A DNA stretch of 64,000 bases from assembly GCA_021166845.1 (NCBI GenBank), contig JAJPEP010000029.1:1-64000 (forward strand), read 5' to 3'. A program made the position numbers and the translations under genes. The notes beneath the pieces were generated by a model. The model saw only the letters and a list, made by a program, of their open reading frames with translations. It ran no database searches and had not been told where the DNA came from. Positions 17,336 to 30,058 of the stretch are shown piece after piece; position 1 is the stretch's first letter; the number at the start of each line of letters is the position of its first letter. This DNA comes from Thiobacillus sp. GTDB lineage: Bacteria; Pseudomonadota; Gammaproteobacteria; Burkholderiales; Thiobacillaceae.

Positions 17336-18226
17336 TCAGCCGCGCGGATGATGCTGCGCGTGGAGCTGTTTCATCCGCTCGCGCGCGACGTGCGTGTAGA
17401 TCTGCGTGGTGGAAATGTCGCTGTGGCCGAGCAGCATCTGCACCACCCGCAGGTCGGCGCCATGGTTCAGCAGGTGCGTGGCGAAGGCGTGGCGCAGGGT
17501 GTGCGGCGACAGCGGGCGGGTGATGCCGGCGGTGCGGGCATGCCGCTTAATGAGGTACCAGAAGGCCTGCCGCGTCATGCCGCCGCCGCGCGCGGTCACG
17601 AACACCGCATCGGAGAGATTCCTTTCCAGCAGCAGCGGCCGTGACTCCGCCAGGTAGCTCCTGAGCCATTGCACTGCCTCCTCCCCCAGCGGCACCAGCC
17701 GGTCCTTGTTGCCCTTGCCGGTGACGCGCAGCACGCCGTCACTGAGGTTCACCGCCGTCAGCTTCAGCCCCACCAGTTCCGATACCCGCAAGCCGGTGGC
17801 ATACAGCGTTTCCAGCATCGCGCGGTCGCGCAGCCCCAGCGGGGTGGCGGCATCGGCGCTGTCGAGCAGGCGCTCCACGTCGGTTTCGGTCAGCGTCTTC
17901 GGCAGCGAGCGCGGCAGCTTGGGGCTGTCGAGATTGAGCGTGGGGTCAAAGGCGATCAGGTTCTCGCGCAGCAGGTAGCGATAAAATCGCTTCAGCGCCG
18001 AGGTGTAGCGCGCTGCGCTGCGCGGTTGCGCGCGACTGGCAAAGCGCCACGCCAGATAGGCTTCGATGTCGCTCGCGGCGGCGGTATTTAGCGCATGGCT
18101 GCGTTCTTTTTCAAGCCAGGCGCCAAAGGTCTTCAGGTCGCGCCGATACGCCGCCAGCGTCAGGTCGGCCAGCCCGTCTTCCAGCCACAGGTGATCGCAG
18201 AACCGGTCAATCAGCGCGTCGTTCAT
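17336..18226 (-). CDS. xerD: Site-specific tyrosine recombinase XerD
   Basis: The 296-residue protein resolves chromosome dimers at dif with XerC, under FtsK control. All catalytic residues are present: Arg147 (GLRVSE), Lys171 (GKGNKD), His242 and Arg245 (HTLRHAFATHLL), His268 (LGHSD) and Tyr277 (IYTHV). The length is that of E. coli XerD (298). Its start overlaps the end of ogt by 20 bases, so the two are co-transcribed. Confidence 0.95.
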   Translation of the reverse strand: MNDALIDRFCDHLWLEDGLADLTLAAYRRDLKTFGAWLEKERSHALNTAAASDIEAYLAWRFASRAQPRSAARYTSALKRFYRYLLRENLIAFDPTLNLDSPKLPRSLPKTLTETDVERLLDSADAATPLGLRDRAMLETLYATGLRVSELVGLKLTAVNLSDGVLRVTGKGNKDRLVPLGEEAVQWLRSYLAESRPLLLERNLSDAVFVTARGGGMTRQAFWYLIKRHARTAGITRPLSPHTLRHAFATHLLNHGADLRVVQMLLGHSDISTTQIYTHVARERMKQLHAQHHPRG

Positions 18227-18677
18227 GCGCCAGCAGCCAGGTTTTCACATCCAGCGGCGCACCGCTGGATGCATGCATGAAGCCGCCCGGGCCGTTCGCC
18301 GCCACCACGCGGTGGCAGGGAATGAGTATGGGCAAGGGATTCGAAGCGCACGCCTGGCCGACCGCGCGCGCCGCGGTGCCGATCCGTTTCGCCAGCGCGC
18401 CATAGGTCGTCGGCTGCCCGGCAGGAATGGCCAGTAGCGCGTGCCACACCCGCAGTTGAAACGGCGTGCCGGCCGGCACGAAGAGCAGATCGAAAGTGTG
18501 GGCGGGGTTGTGCCAGTAGGCTTCCAGTTCATCGGCTAGTTGGCGGACATGCCTGCTGGTTTGTCCGGAAACGGGCGTGTCGGCGGGCAGAAGGTCCAGC
18601 CGTGTCAGGGCTTCGCCGGTGAAGATCGCGCCGAGGTGGCAGGGTGGTGCATCCAGAATGGCATCGTAGATAGGCAT
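18207..18677 (-). CDS. ogt: Methylated-DNA-protein cysteine methyltransferase (Ogt)
   Basis: The 156-residue suicide enzyme repairs O6-alkylguanine by moving the alkyl group to its own cysteine. The acceptor is Cys121 in IPCHRV; the DNA-binding helix (TTYGALAKRIGTAARAVGQA) and ASNPLPILIP precede it. The ATG giving MPIYDAIL is preferred over an in-frame TTG eight codons upstream, which adds nothing conserved. It overlaps xerD, an arrangement also seen in related betaproteobacteria. Confidence 0.93.
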   Translation of the reverse strand: MPIYDAILDAPPCHLGAIFTGEALTRLDLLPADTPVSGQTSRHVRQLADELEAYWHNPAHTFDLLFVPAGTPFQLRVWHALLAIPAGQPTTYGALAKRIGTAARAVGQACASNPLPILIPCHRVVAANGPGGFMHASSGAPLDVKTWLLAHERRAD

Positions 18678-18704
18678 GCCGCATTTTAGCGCCTGGCACA
18701 AATA

Positions 18705-18731
18705 AAAAGCGCCCGCATGAAGCGGGCGTTT
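18705..18731. terminator. Bidirectional intrinsic terminator after rplS
   Basis: A strong GC stem (GCGCCCGC/GCGGGCG with an ATGAA loop) is flanked by A-rich sequence on one side and T's on the other. On the minus strand it is followed by TTTTTATTT and ends the rpsP-rimM-trmD-rplS operon before ogt. Confidence 0.85.
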
Positions 18732-18755
18732 TGCGTTGCGGCAGGAGAAGGGTGC

Positions 18756-19151
18756 TTACTCGGCAGCTACAGCGGGTGTGCCGCCTTTGACCTTGCGGGC
18801 GGGCAGCTTTTCCTTGATGCGGGCGGACTTGCCGGAGCGATCGCGCAGGTAGTACAGCTTGGCGCGGCGGACGTCGCCGCGGCGCTTGACTTCGACGCTG
18901 GCGACCAGCGGCGAATGGGTCTGGAAGGTGCGCTCGACGCCTTCGCCGGCGGAGATCTTGCGCACGGTGAAGGCGGAGTTGAGGCCGCGGTTGCGCTTGG
19001 CGATGACGACGCCTTCGTAGGCCTGCAGACGCTCGCGGGCGCCTTCCTTCACTTTCACCTGGACGACGATGGTGTCGCCGGGGGCGAAGTCGGGGAGGGT
19101 TTTGCCCAGGCGGGCGATTTCTTCCTGTTCGAGTTGTTCGATGATGTTCAT
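18756..19151 (-). CDS. rplS: 50S ribosomal protein bL19
   Basis: The 131-residue protein sits at the interface of the subunits. It shows the family signature [35 protein letters not shown] and [19 protein letters not shown]. It has a short C-terminal extension ([10 protein letters not shown]). The start [12 protein letters not shown] follows a GGAAACATC spacer; the longer open frame upstream has no family similarity. Last gene of the rpsP operon. Confidence 0.97.
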   Translation of the reverse strand: MNIIEQLEQEEIARLGKTLPDFAPGDTIVVQVKVKEGARERLQAYEGVVIAKRNRGLNSAFTVRKISAGEGVERTFQTHSPLVASVEVKRRGDVRRAKLYYLRDRSGKSARIKEKLPARKVKGGTPAVAAE

Positions 19152-19253
19152 GATGTTTCCTTGCATCTGGCGGGAGAGGTGCGCCACCGGGTCTGTTTGG
19201 ACTCCCGGGCGGACGTCACGCCGTTTCACATGGCACGGGGTTGCCGTGCCGCT

Positions 19254-20030
19254 TTAATTCCGCGGCGCACCGGGCGGGTGCGCCGCGAGAAGTTCCTGTT
19301 CCTGCTTCGACAAGCCGCGCTTCGCCAGCAGATCGGGGCGATGGGCCGCCGTAATCATCAGGCTCTGCTGCAACCGCCACTGGGCGATCGCGGCATGGTT
19401 GCCGCTTTTCAACACTTCCGGCACCGCCATCCCATGCCATACTTCTGGGCGGGTGTAGTGCGGGCAGTCGAGCAAGCCGTTGGCGAAGGAATCTTCCAGC
19501 GCCGAATCGACGTCGTTCAACGCGCCCGGCAGCAGCCGGATGATCGCATCCATCAGCGCAAGCGCGGGAAGTTCGCCGCCCGACAAGACAAAGTCGCCAA
19601 GCGAGAGTTCCTCGTCCACCCGGCGCTGCAACAGCCGCTCGTCGATGCCTTCATAACGCCCGCACAGCAAAGCCAGCGCGCGATTTTGGTTCAGCGCGGC
19701 TTCCTTCAGTTCCATCACCCGCTGGTGCGTCAGCGGGCGCCCGCGGGGGGAAAAATGCACCACCCACGGTACCAGATTCTCGCTGGCCAGATCCTGCTGG
19801 ACGGCGTTCAGCGCGCGGTCCAGCGGCTCGGCCTGCATCAGCATCCCGGGGCCGCCGCCGTAGGGGCGGCCATCCACCGTGCGGTGCGGGTCGTCGGTGA
19901 AATCGCGCGGATTCCACGACTTGAACCGGTACAGCCCGCGATCCAGCGCCCGCCGGGTGATGCCATAATCCAGCACGGCATCGAACATTTCAGGGAAGAG
20001 GGTGATGGCATCGAAGCGCACCCCTTCCAT
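19254..20030 (-). CDS. trmD: tRNA (guanine37-N1)-methyltransferase TrmD
   Basis: The 258-residue SPOUT enzyme methylates G37 in tRNAs with a G36, which prevents +1 frameshifting at proline codons. Recognisable parts are [20 protein letters not shown], the substrate loop [19 protein letters not shown], and the SAM-binding trefoil knot ([30 protein letters not shown]). Its stop-start spacing with rimM is one base, so they are coupled. Confidence 0.97.
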   Translation of the reverse strand: MEGVRFDAITLFPEMFDAVLDYGITRRALDRGLYRFKSWNPRDFTDDPHRTVDGRPYGGGPGMLMQAEPLDRALNAVQQDLASENLVPWVVHFSPRGRPLTHQRVMELKEAALNQNRALALLCGRYEGIDERLLQRRVDEELSLGDFVLSGGELPALALMDAIIRLLPGALNDVDSALEDSFANGLLDCPHYTRPEVWHGMAVPEVLKSGNHAAIAQWRLQQSLMITAAHRPDLLAKRGLSKQEQELLAAHPPGAPRN

Positions 20031-20031
20031 C

Positions 20032-20538
20032 CTAGTAATCTTCGCCCCAGTCCACCTCGATCTGGCCGCCTGCCACGTCCACTTTGCCGACGAAGGCCGC
20101 GACGAACGGGATCAGGTGTTCGCGCGTCCCCTTGACGACCAGCACGTCGTGCGCGCCGGTTTCCAGCAGGCTGTCCACCCGCCCGAGTTCGACGCCTTCG
20201 CGGTTGACGGCTTTCAGGCCGATCAGATCCGACCAGTAAAACTCGTTTTCCTGCGGCGGCGGCAAGTCGCTGCGCGCCACCGAGATTTCCTGGCCGCGCA
20301 GGGCATACGCCGCGTCACGATCATCAATGCCGGCCAGCTTGGCGACCATGGTGTTGCTGTGGTCCTGGATGGCCTCGACGGCGTAAAGCGCTTGCTGCTC
20401 GCCACGTCCGACGCGCCAGGATTCAAAATCCATCAGCGTTGCCGGGTCGTCGCTGAAGGTCTGGACCTTGACCCAGCCCTTGATGCCGAACGGGGCGGCG
20501 ATGCGCCCCAGCACGATCCAGTCGCTATCTTGGCTCAA
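20032..20538 (-). CDS. rimM: 16S rRNA processing protein RimM
   Basis: The 168-residue protein helps late maturation of the 30S head and binds uS19. It has the N-terminal RimM domain ([20 protein letters not shown]) and the C-terminal PRC-barrel ([20 protein letters not shown] and a typical GAHDVLVV). Usual length. It lies between rpsP and trmD as in most proteobacteria. Confidence 0.96.
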   Translation of the reverse strand: MSQDSDWIVLGRIAAPFGIKGWVKVQTFSDDPATLMDFESWRVGRGEQQALYAVEAIQDHSNTMVAKLAGIDDRDAAYALRGQEISVARSDLPPPQENEFYWSDLIGLKAVNREGVELGRVDSLLETGAHDVLVVKGTREHLIPFVAAFVGKVDVAGGQIEVDWGEDY

Positions 20539-20565
20539 GTATCTCGGCCCTGCTGTCCCGTGAAA

Positions 20566-20820
20566 TCAGGCAGCGGCAGCGGACTTGTTCTGCTTGACCA
20601 GGCGGGCGACGGTGTCGGACAGCTGCGCGCCGTTGCCGGTCCAGTAGCTGATGCGCTCCTGATCCAGGCGCAGCGCTTCGGAACCCGCGGCGGCGACCGG
20701 AGTGTAGAAGCCGACGCGCTCGATGAAGCGGCCATCACGGCGGCAGCGCGAATCGGCCACCACCACGTTGTAGAAGGGGCGGTTTTTAGCGCCGCCGCGC
20801 GAAAGACGAATAACGACCAT
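20566..20820 (-). CDS. rpsP: 30S ribosomal protein bS16
   Basis: The 84-residue protein starts with the conserved [20 protein letters not shown] and contains [15 protein letters not shown]. It is an early assembly protein of the 30S subunit. It is the first gene of the rpsP-rimM-trmD-rplS operon and lies 74 bases downstream of ffh, on the same strand. Confidence 0.97.
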   Translation of the reverse strand: MVVIRLSRGGAKNRPFYNVVVADSRCRRDGRFIERVGFYTPVAAAGSEALRLDQERISYWTGNGAQLSDTVARLVKQNKSAAAA

Positions 20821-20894
20821 GATTTAACCCACTGGGTAAACGGAGAAAACCGGGAATTATACCCACAATCTCCCGACTTGCCAGCGTGCCGGCA

Positions 20895-22238
<1,344 letters not shown>

Positions 22239-22324
22239 GGCGGTTCTCTGACACGTCTTCCTTGTTGCCGTTATGGGCGGCGTGGATAATGGGGCTGGCT
22301 GAATTCAGAGTTCCATTTTAACGA

Positions 22325-23110
22325 ATGTCTCCGCTATTGCTGGTTACTTTATGTGTGAGCGCGCTGTATGGCTGGGTGGCCTGGCGCCTGCGGCGCACGC
22401 CGCCCGCCGCGTCGGTGCGCTGGCTGCTGTCGCTGGCCCTGCTGGCCCACGGCGCGCTGATCTATCAGTCGGTGCTGGGGCAGGGCGATATCCGGCTCGG
22501 CTTCGGCAATTCCCTGTCGACCATTCTATGGCTGACCGCGCTGGCCTACTGGCTGACGAGCCAGGGTGCGCCGCTGGCGCGCCTGCAGTCGTGGGTCAGC
22601 GGGCTGGCGGCGGTGTCGGTGCTGGTCATGGCCCTTTTCACCGCCAGCCATGCGATTCCCGACTCGCAGGCACTGGCGCTGCGCATGCACCTGGTCGTGT
22701 CTTTTCTCGCCTATGGCCTGCTGGCCGTAGCAGCCCTGCATGCGGTGCTGATGACCATGCTGGAAAAACAGCTGCATCGCGGCGCGCTCATGCAGGACGG
22801 CGCGCCGCCGCTGCTGACGCTGGAGGCGATGCTGTTCAGGACCATCGGCGTCGGATTCGTGCTGCTGACCCTGGCGGTGTTCAGCGGCGTGTTTTTCTCG
22901 GAAGAGCTCTTCGGCACGCCTTTGCAGTTCTCCCACAAGACCGTGTTCGCCATTCTGTCCTGGCTGGTGTTCGGCGGCCTGCTGGCGGGGCGGCATTTCC
23001 GCGGCTGGCGCGGGCGTACGGCGCTGGTCTGGACGATCACGGGCTTCACCCTGCTTCTGTTGGCCTATCTGGGCACCCAGTTCGTGATGGAAGTGCTGCT
23101 TGGGCGCTGA
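22325..23110 (+). CDS. ypjD: YpjD/CcsA-like cytochrome c assembly membrane protein
   Basis: The 261-residue product has about eight membrane spans and resembles the CcsA/HemX/YpjD group. The tail half contains the conserved pattern LHAVLMTMLEKQL, a Glu/Leu-rich lumenal loop, and SHKTVFAILSWLVFGGLLAG with a histidine that could ligate haem. A role in haem handling is inferred from the family. It is divergent from ffh, the usual place for this gene in proteobacteria, and upstream of the CorC-like gene. Confidence 0.85.
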   Translation: MSPLLLVTLCVSALYGWVAWRLRRTPPAASVRWLLSLALLAHGALIYQSVLGQGDIRLGFGNSLSTILWLTALAYWLTSQGAPLARLQSWVSGLAAVSVLVMALFTASHAIPDSQALALRMHLVVSFLAYGLLAVAALHAVLMTMLEKQLHRGALMQDGAPPLLTLEAMLFRTIGVGFVLLTLAVFSGVFFSEELFGTPLQFSHKTVFAILSWLVFGGLLAGRHFRGWRGRTALVWTITGFTLLLLAYLGTQFVMEVLLGR

Positions 23111-23156
23111 ATCCCGCCCACCGGCGCCCTTGAGCCGCCTTTTTCGGGAATAGCCC

Positions 23157-24455
23157 TTGGAAGCACTCTCTATCAGTACCCTGTTCGGCCTGCTCGCAGG
23201 CCTGCTGTTTTTGTCGGCCTGCTTTTCCGCATCCGAAACCGCCATGATGGCGATCAACCGCTATCGGCTGCGCCATGCCGCGGAAACCGGCCACCGCGGC
23301 GCGATGCTGACCCTGTCGCTGCTGAACCGGACCGACAAGCTGCTGGGCGTAATACTGCTTGGCAACAACCTGGTCAACATCGCTGCCGCGACGCTGGCGA
23401 CGATCATTTCGATCCGCCTGTTCGGCGACTCCGATCTTGCGCTGTCGCTGGCGACGCTGCTGCTGACCTTTTTGATCCTGGTGTTCAGCGAAGTCACGCC
23501 CAAGGTGCTCGGCGCATCTTATCCCGAGCGCGTCGCCTACCCGGCCGCGTATGCGCTGATGCCGATGCTCAAGCTGTCGTATCCGGTGGTCTGGTTCATC
23601 AACCTGTTCGTGCAGGGCATCCTGCGGCTGTTGCGGATCAAGCCGCCCGAGCCGGGGCACGGCAGCCGCCTCGGCCTGGAGGAGTTGCGCACCGTCGTGC
23701 TGGAATCGTCCGGGGTGTTGCCGCGTGAACACCACAGGATCCTGGTGAATCTGCTGGAACTGGAAGACATCACCGTCGACGACGTGATGACGCCACGCAA
23801 CCAGATCGAGGCGATCGATATCGAGGACGCTCCCGAGCGGCTGCGCCAGCAGATTTCCACCAGCCACCACACCCGGATGGTGGTGCATGCGGGCTCGTCC
23901 GACAACCTGCTCGGCGTGCTGCACGTGCGGCGGGTGCTGCACGCGCTGGCCGGCGAGGAACTGGATCCTGAGACTCTGAAGGAAAACCTCGAGGAGCCCT
24001 ATTTCGTTCCGGCCGGCACGCCGCTGTTTACCCAGTTGCGCAATTTCCAGGGCGGCCGCCGCCGGCTGGCGCTGGTGGTCGACGAATACGGCGAGCTGCA
24101 GGGATTGGTGACGCTGGAAGATTTGCTGGAAGAAATGGTCGGCGAATTCACCACGCAGGCGCCGTCGGACACGGGTTACCTGCGGCGTGAAGCGGATGGC
24201 AGCTGGCTTGCCGAGGGCTCCGTCCTGCTGCGCCATCTGAACCGCAAGCTGGGCCTGTCGTTGCCGCTGGACGGCCCGAAGACGCTGAACGGCCTGCTGC
24301 TGGAGCATTTCGAGGACATTCCCGAGGCGGGGGTGAGCATCAAACTGGGCGGCGTGCCGGTGGAAATCGTGCAGACACAGGATCGGGCAGTGAAGATGGC
24401 GCGCATCTATCCGCCGGCATCGGATGGCGTTCCGTCCGGAAACGCCTCAATTTAG
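23157..24455 (+). CDS. HlyC/CorC (CNNM) family transporter
   Basis: The 432-residue product has an N-terminal CNNM/DUF21 membrane domain with the signature LSACFSASETAMMAINRYRL. Two CBS domains follow (VDDVMTPRNQIEAIDI to the mid-300s), then a C-terminal CorC_HlyC domain (LAEGSVLLRHLNRKLGLSLP). Relatives (YfjD, CorB, MpfA) move magnesium or affect cobalt and magnesium resistance. The start is a TTG with GGGA upstream; no closer ATG would keep the first membrane span. Confidence 0.9.
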   Translation: MEALSISTLFGLLAGLLFLSACFSASETAMMAINRYRLRHAAETGHRGAMLTLSLLNRTDKLLGVILLGNNLVNIAAATLATIISIRLFGDSDLALSLATLLLTFLILVFSEVTPKVLGASYPERVAYPAAYALMPMLKLSYPVVWFINLFVQGILRLLRIKPPEPGHGSRLGLEELRTVVLESSGVLPREHHRILVNLLELEDITVDDVMTPRNQIEAIDIEDAPERLRQQISTSHHTRMVVHAGSSDNLLGVLHVRRVLHALAGEELDPETLKENLEEPYFVPAGTPLFTQLRNFQGGRRRLALVVDEYGELQGLVTLEDLLEEMVGEFTTQAPSDTGYLRREADGSWLAEGSVLLRHLNRKLGLSLPLDGPKTLNGLLLEHFEDIPEAGVSIKLGGVPVEIVQTQDRAVKMARIYPPASDGVPSGNASI

Positions 24456-24548
24456 GCGAAAGATCGCCGTTAAGGCCTGTGATCGCCCATTCGCCGTCTC
24501 TCGACGGGTGAGGAATAACCTGATGATGGACTTGTCTGGAACCGAGCA

Positions 24549-26267
<1,719 letters not shown>

Positions 26268-26286
26268 GGTCTAAGGAATTTTCTGT

Positions 26287-27507
26287 ATGGCTACAGCGGC
26301 AAAGGCAGTCAAGGACGCCACCTTCCTGTGGGAAGGCATGGACAAGCGCGGCAAGAAGGTCAAAGGCCAGATGATGGCCGGCGGCGAAGCCGTGGTCAAT
26401 TCCATGCTGCGCAAGCAGGGCGTCACCGTCACCAAGGTCAAGAAACAGAGCACGCTGTTTTCGAGCGGCAAGCGCATCACCGACAAGGATGTCACCCTGT
26501 TCACCCGCCAACTGGCGACCATGATGAAGGCCGGGGTGCCGCTGTTGCAATCGTTCGAAATCGTGGCGCGCGGGCATGCCAACCCGTCGATGCAGCGGCT
26601 GCTGCTGGAAATCAAGGCGGACATCGAGAAGGGCAGCAGCCTTACCCAGGCGTTCGGGCGCCACCCGCTGTATTTTGACGCGCTGTTCTGCAACCTGGTG
26701 GGCGCGGGCGAAGCGGCCGGTATTCTGGATGGCGTGCTTGAACGCCTGGCGGTCTACAAGGAAAAAATCCTCGGCATCAAGAGCAAGATCAAGTCGGCGC
26801 TGTTCTACCCGGTTTCCATCATTGTGGTGGCGTTCGTCATCACGGCCGTCATCATGATTTTCGTCATTCCGGCGTTCAAGGACCTGTTCAGCAGCTTTGG
26901 CGCGGACCTGCCGGGGCCGACCCTGGTGGTGATGGCAATATCGGACTTCTTCGTCCAATGGTGGTGGGCGATTTTCGGTGCCGTCGGCGGCGGGATCTAT
27001 GCCTTGCTGCAAGCCTGGAAGCGCTCGCGCAAGGTGCAGATGTTCATGGATCGGGTCATGCTCAAGCTGCCGATTTTCGGCGAGGTGATCGAAAAGGCCA
27101 CCATCGCGCGCTGGACGCGCACGCTGTCAACCATGTTCGCCGCCGGCGTGCCGCTGGTCGAAGCGCTGGAATCGGTGGGCGGGGCGTCGGGCAACCAGGT
27201 ATTCGTCGAGGCCACCCAAAAGATCCGCAGTGAAGTCTCGACCGGAACGGCGCTGACGCAGGCGATGCAGAACTCGGGACGTTTCCCCAACATGGTGCTG
27301 CAGATGACCGCCATCGGCGAGGAATCCGGCGCGCTCGACTCCATGCTGGGCAAGGTGGCCGACTTTTACGAGGCCGAGGTGGATGACGCCGTGGCGGCCC
27401 TGTCCAGCCTGATGGAACCGATCATCATGGTGGTGCTGGGCGTACTCATCGGCGGCATGGTCATCGCCATGTACCTGCCGATCTTCAAGATGGGCTCGGT
27501 CGTCTAA
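26287..27507 (+). CDS. pilC: Type IV pilus inner-membrane platform protein PilC
   Basis: The 406-residue protein carries two T2SSF domains (FTRQLATMMKAGVPLLQSFE and WTRTLSTMFAAGVPLVEALE), each followed by membrane spans (VSIIVVAFVITAVIMIFVIP; the last IIMVVLGVLIGGMVIAMYLP). It couples PilB to pilin assembly. It follows pilB by 19 bases, and its stop overlaps the pilD start by one base. Confidence 0.97.
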   Translation: MATAAKAVKDATFLWEGMDKRGKKVKGQMMAGGEAVVNSMLRKQGVTVTKVKKQSTLFSSGKRITDKDVTLFTRQLATMMKAGVPLLQSFEIVARGHANPSMQRLLLEIKADIEKGSSLTQAFGRHPLYFDALFCNLVGAGEAAGILDGVLERLAVYKEKILGIKSKIKSALFYPVSIIVVAFVITAVIMIFVIPAFKDLFSSFGADLPGPTLVVMAISDFFVQWWWAIFGAVGGGIYALLQAWKRSRKVQMFMDRVMLKLPIFGEVIEKATIARWTRTLSTMFAAGVPLVEALESVGGASGNQVFVEATQKIRSEVSTGTALTQAMQNSGRFPNMVLQMTAIGEESGALDSMLGKVADFYEAEVDDAVAALSSLMEPIIMVVLGVLIGGMVIAMYLPIFKMGSVV

Positions 27508-28358
27508 TGGAACTGCTGCATGCCGAACCAGCCCTGTTCACCGGGCTGGTTTTTTTATTCAGCCTGCTGGTCGGCAGCTTTCTCAACGTCGTCATCCATC
27601 GCCTGCCCAAAATGATGGAGGCGGAATGGCAGGCGCAGTGCGCCGAACTGCGCGGCGAAACGCCTGCCGAATCCGCGCCTTACAATCTCGCCGTGCCGCG
27701 TTCGGCCTGTCCGCAGTGCGGACATCGGATCACCGCGCTGGAAAACATTCCGCTGCTGTCGTGGTTGTGGTTGCGCGGGCGCTGTTCGGCCTGCAGCGCG
27801 CCGATCGGCGCGCGCTACCCCCTGGTGGAATTGCTTACCGCACTGTTGTCGGCGGCAGTGGCCTGGAAGTGGGGCGTGAGTGTGCAAACGCTGGGTGCGC
27901 TGCTGCTGGTGTGGACGCTGGTCGCATTGGCATTCATCGACCTCGACACCACCCTGCTGCCCGACAGCCTCACCCTGCCGTTGCTGTGGCTGGGGCTGAT
28001 GTTCAATCTGGGCGGGCATTTCGCCAGCCTGCCGGATGCGGTCATCGGCGCCATCGCCGGCTACGGGGTGCTGTGGTCGGTGTACTGGCTCTTCAAGCTG
28101 GTCACCGGCAAGGATGGTATGGGCTACGGCGACTTCAAGCTGCTGGCGGCCATCGGCGCCTGGCTCGGCTGGCAGATGCTGCCCGTTACCCTGTTGCTGT
28201 CGTCGGTGGTTGGCGCGGCGATCGGGATCGCGATGATCGTGCTGGTGAAGCACGACCGGCGCGTGCCGATTCCCTTTGGCCCCTATCTGGCCGGCGGCGG
28301 GCTGGTGGCGCTGTTCTTCGGCGCCGATCTGACCCAGGCCTATCTCGCACAGTTCTGA
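27507..28358 (+). CDS. pilD: Prepilin peptidase PilD
   Basis: The 283-residue aspartic protease cleaves prepilin leader peptides and N-methylates the new N terminus. It has a cytoplasmic zinc-type tetracysteine (CPQCG...CSACS) and the two catalytic aspartates in FIDLDTTLLPD and KDGMGYGDFKLL. About eight spans are visible. The start overlaps pilC by one base and its stop overlaps coaE (TGATG), so translation is coupled. Confidence 0.96.
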   Translation: MELLHAEPALFTGLVFLFSLLVGSFLNVVIHRLPKMMEAEWQAQCAELRGETPAESAPYNLAVPRSACPQCGHRITALENIPLLSWLWLRGRCSACSAPIGARYPLVELLTALLSAAVAWKWGVSVQTLGALLLVWTLVALAFIDLDTTLLPDSLTLPLLWLGLMFNLGGHFASLPDAVIGAIAGYGVLWSVYWLFKLVTGKDGMGYGDFKLLAAIGAWLGWQMLPVTLLLSSVVGAAIGIAMIVLVKHDRRVPIPFGPYLAGGGLVALFFGADLTQAYLAQF

Positions 28359-29056
28359 TGTTCACGGTCGGCCTCACCGGCGGCATCGGGTCCGGCAAGT
28401 CGACCGTCGCCGATTGCTTTGCCGCGCTGGGTGTGCCGGTGATCGATACCGATGTCATTGCACGCGACCTGACCGCACCCGCAAGGGGTACGCCGCCAGA
28501 CGCTGCGGAAGGGTCGCTTCCCAGCAGCGGGGAACCCGCCGGCGTACCCCTTGCGGGTGCTCGCCCTGCGGGCGGGGCGGCACTGGAAGAGATCCGCGCG
28601 GTGTTTGGCGAAACGGTGATGCAGGCCGACGGCACACTGGACCGCGCCGCCCTGCGCCGCCGCGTGTTCGCCGACAGTGCGGCACGGCGCCAGCTCGAAG
28701 CCATCCTGCACCCGCGTATCCGGCAGGTGGTGGGGGACAGGCTCGCCACGTTGAGCGCGCCCTATGCGCTTGTCGTGATTCCCCTGCTGGTGGAAACCGG
28801 CGGCTACCGGGATATGCTGAACCGCGTGCTGGTGGTCGATTGCCCGGAAGATGTGCAGATCGCGCGGGTGAAGGCGCGCAGCGGACTCGCGCATGAAGAA
28901 ATAAAAGCCATTCTCGCGGCACAGGCCGGGCGCGCCGAACGCCTGGCGGTGGCGGATGATATCATCGTCAATACCGCAACGCCGGAGGCGTTGCATGCCG
29001 AGGTGGTCGCGCTGCATCAGCGTTATCTGGCCCTTGCCGCCGTGCCGCCGCCTTGA
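28358..29056 (+). CDS. coaE: Dephospho-CoA kinase CoaE with a 30-residue insertion
   Basis: The 232-residue enzyme phosphorylates dephospho-CoA, the last step of CoA synthesis. The P loop [12 protein letters not shown], the DTDVIARDL motif and the [11 protein letters not shown] strand are intact. After [12 protein letters not shown] comes a 30-residue stretch (42-71), rich in Pro, Ala and Gly, that the family lacks. Normal CoaE continues directly with GGAAL. The insertion is encoded by a large palindrome and keeps the frame, so the enzyme is probably functional with an added surface loop. It is translationally coupled to pilD. Confidence 0.93.
   Translation: MFTVGLTGGIGSGKSTVADCFAALGVPVIDTDVIARDLTAPARGTPPDAAEGSLPSSGEPAGVPLAGARPAGGAALEEIRAVFGETVMQADGTLDRAALRRRVFADSAARRQLEAILHPRIRQVVGDRLATLSAPYALVVIPLLVETGGYRDMLNRVLVVDCPEDVQIARVKARSGLAHEEIKAILAAQAGRAERLAVADDIIVNTATPEALHAEVVALHQRYLALAAVPPP
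28475..28560. repeat. 86-bp palindromic element inside coaE
   Basis: The outer arms are perfect 21-bp inverted copies (28475-28495 and 28540-28560), starting GCACCCGCAAGGGGTACG. An imperfect inner stem (GCTGCGGAAG with CTTCCCAGC) completes a long cruciform. Together with ten bases after it, 90 extra bases (28481-28570) separate the conserved TAP and GGAAL codons of coaE. The size is a multiple of three, with no stop in the reading frame. It resembles palindromic repeats known to insert in reading frames, such as the Rickettsia palindromic elements, but is not the same sequence as far as I can tell. Confidence 0.85.
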
Positions 29057-29108
29057 TTTTCCATCTCAATCAGCGACAATCGACTCATCCGAACCAACGC
29101 GGCGCGGC

Positions 29109-29864
29109 GTGATCCACTACGAATATCCCCTGAGCGAACGCATCCGCACCCTGCTGCGGCTGGAGAGTCTGTTCGAACGCTTCGATGCCTATGCCGCATC
29201 GCCCGATCCGCATGCGCATCATGCGGCCTTGCTGACCTTGTTCGAAATGGCGGAAGTGGCGGCGCGCGCCGACCTCAAGTCCGATCTGCTGCAGGAACTG
29301 GACCGGCAAAAAGCCGTATTGACGGCGTTGCGCGGCAATCCGCATGTGCAGGGCGCAACGCTGGAAAGGGTGCTGGCGGCGATCGAGTCGGCGCACCACG
29401 GCATCTATCAGCTGCCCGGAAAAGTCGGCCAGCACCTGCGCGAAGACGACTGGCTGATGGCCATCAAGCAGCGCGCGGCCATCCCGGGCGGGATGTGCGA
29501 GTTCGACCTGCCGTCCTACCATTACTGGCAGCACCAACCGGCCGAACAACGCATCCAGCAACTGCAGTGCTGGCTGGCGCCATTTTCGTCCATTCGTGCC
29601 GCGGTCGACATCGTGTTGGGCTTGCTGCGCGACAGCGGCCAGCCCGAAATCCAGCATGTGGACAATGGCCACTATCAGCGCATGCTCGAAGCGCGCAATC
29701 CTCAGCTGATCCGTGTCGCTCTGGGCGACAATCTGCCGTGCGTGCCGGAGATATCCGCCAACAAGTACATGCTCAACATCCGCTTCGTTCCGGCGGGATC
29801 CGGGCAACTGCGTGCCTGCACCGCCGGGCCGATCGACTTTGATCTGACCTTCTGTACCCTGTGA
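29109..29864 (+). CDS. zapD: Cell division protein ZapD
   Basis: The 251-residue protein crosslinks FtsZ filaments. It has the family start [18 protein letters not shown] and the internal [20 protein letters not shown] and [10 protein letters not shown] segments. The GTG start fits the conserved N terminus; the frame upstream belongs to coaE's tail in another frame. The coaE-zapD-yacG order is typical of beta- and gammaproteobacteria. Confidence 0.95.
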   Translation: MIHYEYPLSERIRTLLRLESLFERFDAYAASPDPHAHHAALLTLFEMAEVAARADLKSDLLQELDRQKAVLTALRGNPHVQGATLERVLAAIESAHHGIYQLPGKVGQHLREDDWLMAIKQRAAIPGGMCEFDLPSYHYWQHQPAEQRIQQLQCWLAPFSSIRAAVDIVLGLLRDSGQPEIQHVDNGHYQRMLEARNPQLIRVALGDNLPCVPEISANKYMLNIRFVPAGSGQLRACTAGPIDFDLTFCTL

Positions 29865-30058
29865 AGCCCGCTGCCAAACTTCCCGTTGTCAGTTGCCCGA
29901 TATGCGGTGCGGCCGTGAAATGGACAGCGGAGAATCGCTGGAAGCCGATTTGCAGCGAGCGCTGCAAAATGATCGACCTGGGACAGTGGGCGGCCGAGAA
30001 ATATCGGGTTCCCGCCGACGAGCAGGAACCCGAGGACGACCTCTCGCAAGCCCGGTAA
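29861..30058 (+). CDS. yacG: DNA gyrase inhibitor YacG
   Basis: The 65-residue zinc protein binds GyrB and blocks DNA binding by gyrase. The zinc site is C-P-I-C near residue 12 and CSERC near residue 31, followed by [16 protein letters not shown]. The GTG start overlaps the zapD stop by four bases. It abuts the convergent rpiA with no spacer. Confidence 0.95.
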   Translation: MKPAAKLPVVSCPICGAAVKWTAENRWKPICSERCKMIDLGQWAAEKYRVPADEQEPEDDLSQAR

